64,000 nt of DNA from Arthrobacter jiangjiafuii (GTDB lineage Bacteria; Actinomycetota; Actinomycetes; Actinomycetales; Micrococcaceae). Positions 61,546 to 64,000 of the stretch are shown here, one piece after another; the stretch's first letter is position 1, and every line of letters begins with the position of its first letter. The stretch is taken from the NCBI RefSeq assembly GCF_018622995.1, contig NZ_CP076022.1, positions 1,736,001 through 1,800,000 of the forward strand. Reading direction: 5' to 3'. A program made the position numbers and the translations under genes. The notes below the pieces were generated by a model that searched no databases, was not told the origin of the DNA, and was given only the letters and a program-made list of their open reading frames with translations.

Positions 61546-62169
61546 CTACCGGTCCGACCAGGCCGAGACGTCGGCCTGGCGCTGGACGGGGGCTTTGGCA
61601 AAGTCGCCGAAGGTCTGCACCAGGTCGCCCGGCGCGAGCCGGAGCCCGCGGGCCAAACCGGAGCCGTTCAGCACGGCACCGCGCTTGTCGGGGTCCGCTG
61701 AGGCGTAGTCGCCGCCGTCGGCCAGGACCACGGACTCGGCCTGCACGGCGCCCAGGATCTGCGATCCGGATCCCAGCACCGACCGTCCGGTGATCAGCGG
61801 ACCATTGCCCAGCCGGGCGCCGTCGCCCACTGCCACGGCATCGGCGCGGCCGGCTTCAATCCGCACCCCTCCGGGCCCGATGAGGATTCCCGACCCCAGG
61901 AGGATCATTCCGCCGTCCTGGGCGGAGAGGAACGTGGACGGGTAGAAGACGTTCTTAGATCCAATGACGCAGGAACTCTGCGTGTCGACCTGGATAACAA
62001 CACCCGGGTAAAAGACATTTCCCTCGCCCAGCTGGGCCTTTCGGGAAATCAGGGTCGATGACGGGTCGAGAATCTGCTGGCTGGAACAAAGCTGGAGCAC
62101 TTCCGCAACAGTAAGGAATCCAAAATCATGTCGAATGCTGTCAGGGTCGCTCCGCTTAGGCACTGGCAT
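61546..62169 (-). CDS. Left-handed beta-helix (hexapeptide-repeat) protein
   Basis: A 207-aa protein. The middle (about 35-150) shows repeating hexapeptide periodicity (e.g. LGEGNVFYPGVVIQ, VIGSKNVFYPSTFL, LLGSGILIGPGGV), as in trimeric acyl- or nucleotidyltransferase-like proteins. No acetyl-CoA active-site His of the usual type is evident, so the enzyme activity is uncertain. I chose ATG 62169 (AGGAAGAG, 6-nt spacing) over ATG 62190. Confidence 0.7.
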   Translation of the reverse strand: MPVPKRSDPDSIRHDFGFLTVAEVLQLCSSQQILDPSSTLISRKAQLGEGNVFYPGVVIQVDTQSSCVIGSKNVFYPSTFLSAQDGGMILLGSGILIGPGGVRIEAGRADAVAVGDGARLGNGPLITGRSVLGSGSQILGAVQAESVVLADGGDYASADPDKRGAVLNGSGLARGLRLAPGDLVQTFGDFAKAPVQRQADVSAWSDR

Positions 62170-62380
62170 AACTTTCTCTTCCTTCGTCATCTTGCCGGGC
62201 AGCGCGTTTATCGGCTGAACCCGGGAGAACTCTTAGCGTACCTGTGTTTGTCCGCCGCAAACGGCAGGCGCAATCCGGCGACACGTCCTTGTTGCGCGCC
62301 AGCCTGAGCCAATCGTCGTCATCGGCACACCATGATGAAACATCAACAGACACAACGGGTAGTCCCAAGGGAATGGCGGT

Positions 62381-62971
62381 GTGATGGAGGCTGGAAATCG
62401 CCGAACATCCGTCCTGGAAACACCACGGCTCATTTTGGAACCCCTGGTGCCGGGGCACGCCGTCGAAATGGTTCCGGTGCTCGCGCATCCCGCGCTGTAT
62501 GAATTCACCGGTGGACGGGCCCCGACAGTGGAAGAACTCACTCACCGCTATCTCCTTCAATCACTCGGGCCGGGCAGCAGATCACGGGCAACCGACGGCA
62601 GTACACAGAAGCCCGAGCCGCTGGACGAACCCGAAATCTGGCTGAACTGGATCATCAGGACCCGTAACACGGCGCTGGCTGCGGGCTTTGTCCAGGCCAC
62701 AGTTCGCCGCGGCGGAAAAACGGACAACGAAACAACGGCGGAACTGGCGTGGGTAGTGGGTCGGAAGCATCAGGGACGAGGCTATGCCACCGAGGCAGCA
62801 CAGGCCATGGTAATTGCCCTGACCCGGTGCGGGGTGGCCCGTTTTGCCGCGAGCATCCATCCCGGCAACGGGGCCTCGGCGGGTGTTGCGGAACGGTTGG
62901 GACTACTGCGGACCGGAATCCGTGACGCTGACGGCGAGGACCTCTGGCAGTGTGAGGCCGGCCCAGGCTAG
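62381..62971 (+). CDS. GNAT family acetyltransferase
   Basis: A 196-aa protein: LETPRLILEPLVPGHAVEM at the start, AELAWVVGRKHQGRGYATEA with the acetyl-CoA loop, and ASIHPGNGASAGVAERLGL. It is of the RimJ/RimL-like type. The start is GTG 62381 or ATG 62384. Its end overlaps the convergent response-regulator gene by 4 nt. The substrate is unknown. Confidence 0.85.
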   Translation: MMEAGNRRTSVLETPRLILEPLVPGHAVEMVPVLAHPALYEFTGGRAPTVEELTHRYLLQSLGPGSRSRATDGSTQKPEPLDEPEIWLNWIIRTRNTALAAGFVQATVRRGGKTDNETTAELAWVVGRKHQGRGYATEAAQAMVIALTRCGVARFAASIHPGNGASAGVAERLGLLRTGIRDADGEDLWQCEAGPG

Positions 62972-63612
62972 GACCGCAGGTACGCCAGCGTGGCCAGCAC
63001 CCGGCGGTGGCCGGTGTCCGAGGGGGAAAGGCCCAGCTTCGCGAAGATGTTGCCGATGTGTTTGCTGACCGCTGTCTCGGATACCGAAATGGTCCGGGCG
63101 ATCTCGGTATTGCCCAGGCCTTCGGCCACGAGCCCCAGCACCTCGAACTCCCGCGGCGTCAGCGACCGGACCGGATCCCGGGTGCTGCGCCGACTGAACA
63201 GCTGCGCGATAACTTCCGGGTCCATCACGGTGCCGCCGGCCAGCACGCGCCGCAAGCCATCCACGAATTCCCCCACGTTGCCCACGCGTTCCTTCAGCAG
63301 GTACCCCACGCCCTGGGCTCCGGAGGCCAGCAACCGGCTCGCATAGCGGTCCTCCACATAGGCGGAGAGGACGAGCACCGGGAAGTCCGGCACCAGGGAC
63401 CGCAGTTCCAGTGCGGCGCGCAGCCCCTCATTGGTGAACGACGGCGGCATCCGGACATCCAGGACCGCGCCGTCGGCGCTGCCGGGCTCAAAGGCCGCCA
63501 GCAGGTCCTCGGCGTTGTCCGCGGAGCCGACCACCTCAAAGCCCTCACCCTGCAGCAGCAGTTCCAGCCCGGCGCGCAGCAGGGCATCATCCTCGGCGAT
63601 CAGAAGGCGCAT
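62968..63612 (-). CDS. NarL/FixJ-family response regulator
   Basis: A 214-aa protein. The receiver has Glu7-Asp8-Asp9 and phospho-acceptor Asp52 (AVLDVRMPP). The C-terminal LuxR-type HTH is LTPREFEVLGLVAEGLGNTE, then SETAVSKHIGNIFAKLGL. It starts 10 nt inside the end of the upstream kinase gene, so the two are coupled. The target genes are unknown. Confidence 0.95.
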   Translation of the reverse strand: MRLLIAEDDALLRAGLELLLQGEGFEVVGSADNAEDLLAAFEPGSADGAVLDVRMPPSFTNEGLRAALELRSLVPDFPVLVLSAYVEDRYASRLLASGAQGVGYLLKERVGNVGEFVDGLRRVLAGGTVMDPEVIAQLFSRRSTRDPVRSLTPREFEVLGLVAEGLGNTEIARTISVSETAVSKHIGNIFAKLGLSPSDTGHRRVLATLAYLRS

Positions 63613-64000
63613 GGCAGTTCCACCCTTACTACAGTCGGTCCGCCCTCGGGGCTGGCCAGGATTAGTTTGCCGCCAAAGGCAGCGGCCCGGCGGGCGATGC
63701 CGTCCAGTCCGGTGCCCCGGCCGTTCCGCGCACCCCGGACCGGGACGACGGCGCCATCCCCGGCCGGCACTGCGGCGCCGCCGCGCCCGTCGTCCTTGAC
63801 CTGGACCACCAGGACATCCTCCCGCTGCGTCGAATCGGTGTGCAGGAGAACCTCAATCTGTGAGGCGCCCGAGTGTTTCGCGGCGTTCGTGAGGGCTTCG
63901 GCCAGGACAAAGTACGCTGCCGATTCCACGGCGGCCGGAGCCCGCCGCAGCCCGCGGGCGTCCAGCGCGGCCGGAACCGGTGACCGGCTGGTCAGTGCCG
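63600..64000 (-). CDS. Sensor histidine kinase (NarX/DesK type), 5' part outside the window
   Basis: C-terminal 130 or so residues only: AAYFVLAEALTNAAKHSGAS (N-box), VKDDGRGGA, and GTGLDGIARRAAAFGGKL (G-box), the HATPase module of HisKA_3 kinases. The gene runs off the window's right edge. It partners the NarL-type regulator downstream. Confidence 0.9.
   Translation of the reverse strand, partial: ALTSRSPVPAALDARGLRRAPAAVESAAYFVLAEALTNAAKHSGASQIEVLLHTDSTQREDVLVVQVKDDGRGGAAVPAGDGAVVPVRGARNGRGTGLDGIARRAAAFGGKLILASPEGGPTVVRVELPCAF

Overview
This 64-kb window is high-GC DNA from an actinobacterium. The closest fit is the Micrococcaceae (Arthrobacter-like). The evidence is GC-rich third codon positions, two DUF222/13E12-type HNH endonuclease genes, a c-di-AMP (ydaO-type) riboswitch ahead of a LysM/NlpC-P60 cell-wall gene, many apparently leaderless promoters, and a homoprotocatechuate dioxygenase that closely resembles the Arthrobacter/Brevibacterium enzymes. 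I found no rRNA, tRNA or CRISPR array. The lineage call is inferred from gene content only.

Layout. Positions 1-7,974 hold a VOC protein, a truncated oxidoreductase remnant, an ABC transporter pair, a tandem duplication carrying two standalone proteins that resemble the thiopeptide-type bacteriocin biosynthesis domain, a metallo-beta-lactamase-fold hydrolase and a zinc alcohol dehydrogenase. Positions 8,089-11,267 hold a RES/Xre-type toxin-antitoxin pair, a DUF4386 membrane protein with its divergent TetR regulator, and a 54-aa small protein. Positions 11,315-20,974 form a defence-island-like region of lower GC: a membrane-anchored DUF4258-KH protein, a 1,325-aa STAND NTPase with a TPR array, a decayed IS110 transposase, a DUF4062 protein, and a three-gene operon that reads as a type II Thoeris system (TIR protein, then a transmembrane-Macro effector) with a HIT-family hydrolase joined translationally to its end.

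Positions 21,193-29,308 are a seven-gene operon for homoprotocatechuate (4-hydroxyphenylacetate meta-cleavage) catabolism: an FAH-RraA fusion, a GntR regulator, HpaE, HpaD, HpaH, HpaI and an MHS-family permease. The set covers ring cleavage to aldol cleavage, but no separate HpaF isomerase is visible and no HpaBC hydroxylase is present. Positions 29,318-47,474 are mostly chromosomal housekeeping and accessory genes: M23 peptidase, LtrA, SDR/AraC pair, TetR/MFS efflux pair, alpha/beta hydrolase with MarR, GT87, MocR/EamA divergent pair, HNH protein, SdpI-like protein, GNAT, amidohydrolase, PaiB-like protein, and several gene remnants.

Positions 47,490-64,000 contain a DJ-1/PfpI protein, an 824-aa Baeyer-Villiger-type monooxygenase fused to an alpha/beta hydrolase, a HemK-like methyltransferase variant, a second HNH protein, HrpB helicase, a FUSC transporter, an OmpR/histidine kinase pair with a small His/Asp-rich membrane-anchored protein and a strong terminator, the riboswitch-controlled LysM-NlpC/P60 protein, a hexapeptide-repeat protein, a GNAT, and a NarL-type two-component system cut by the window edge.

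The most interesting material is the Thoeris-HIT operon and its STAND/DUF4062 neighbours, the duplicated thiopeptide-type genes without a visible precursor or partner, the monooxygenase-esterase fusion, and a recurrent promoter layout in which a -10 box sits 6-7 nt before the start codon.
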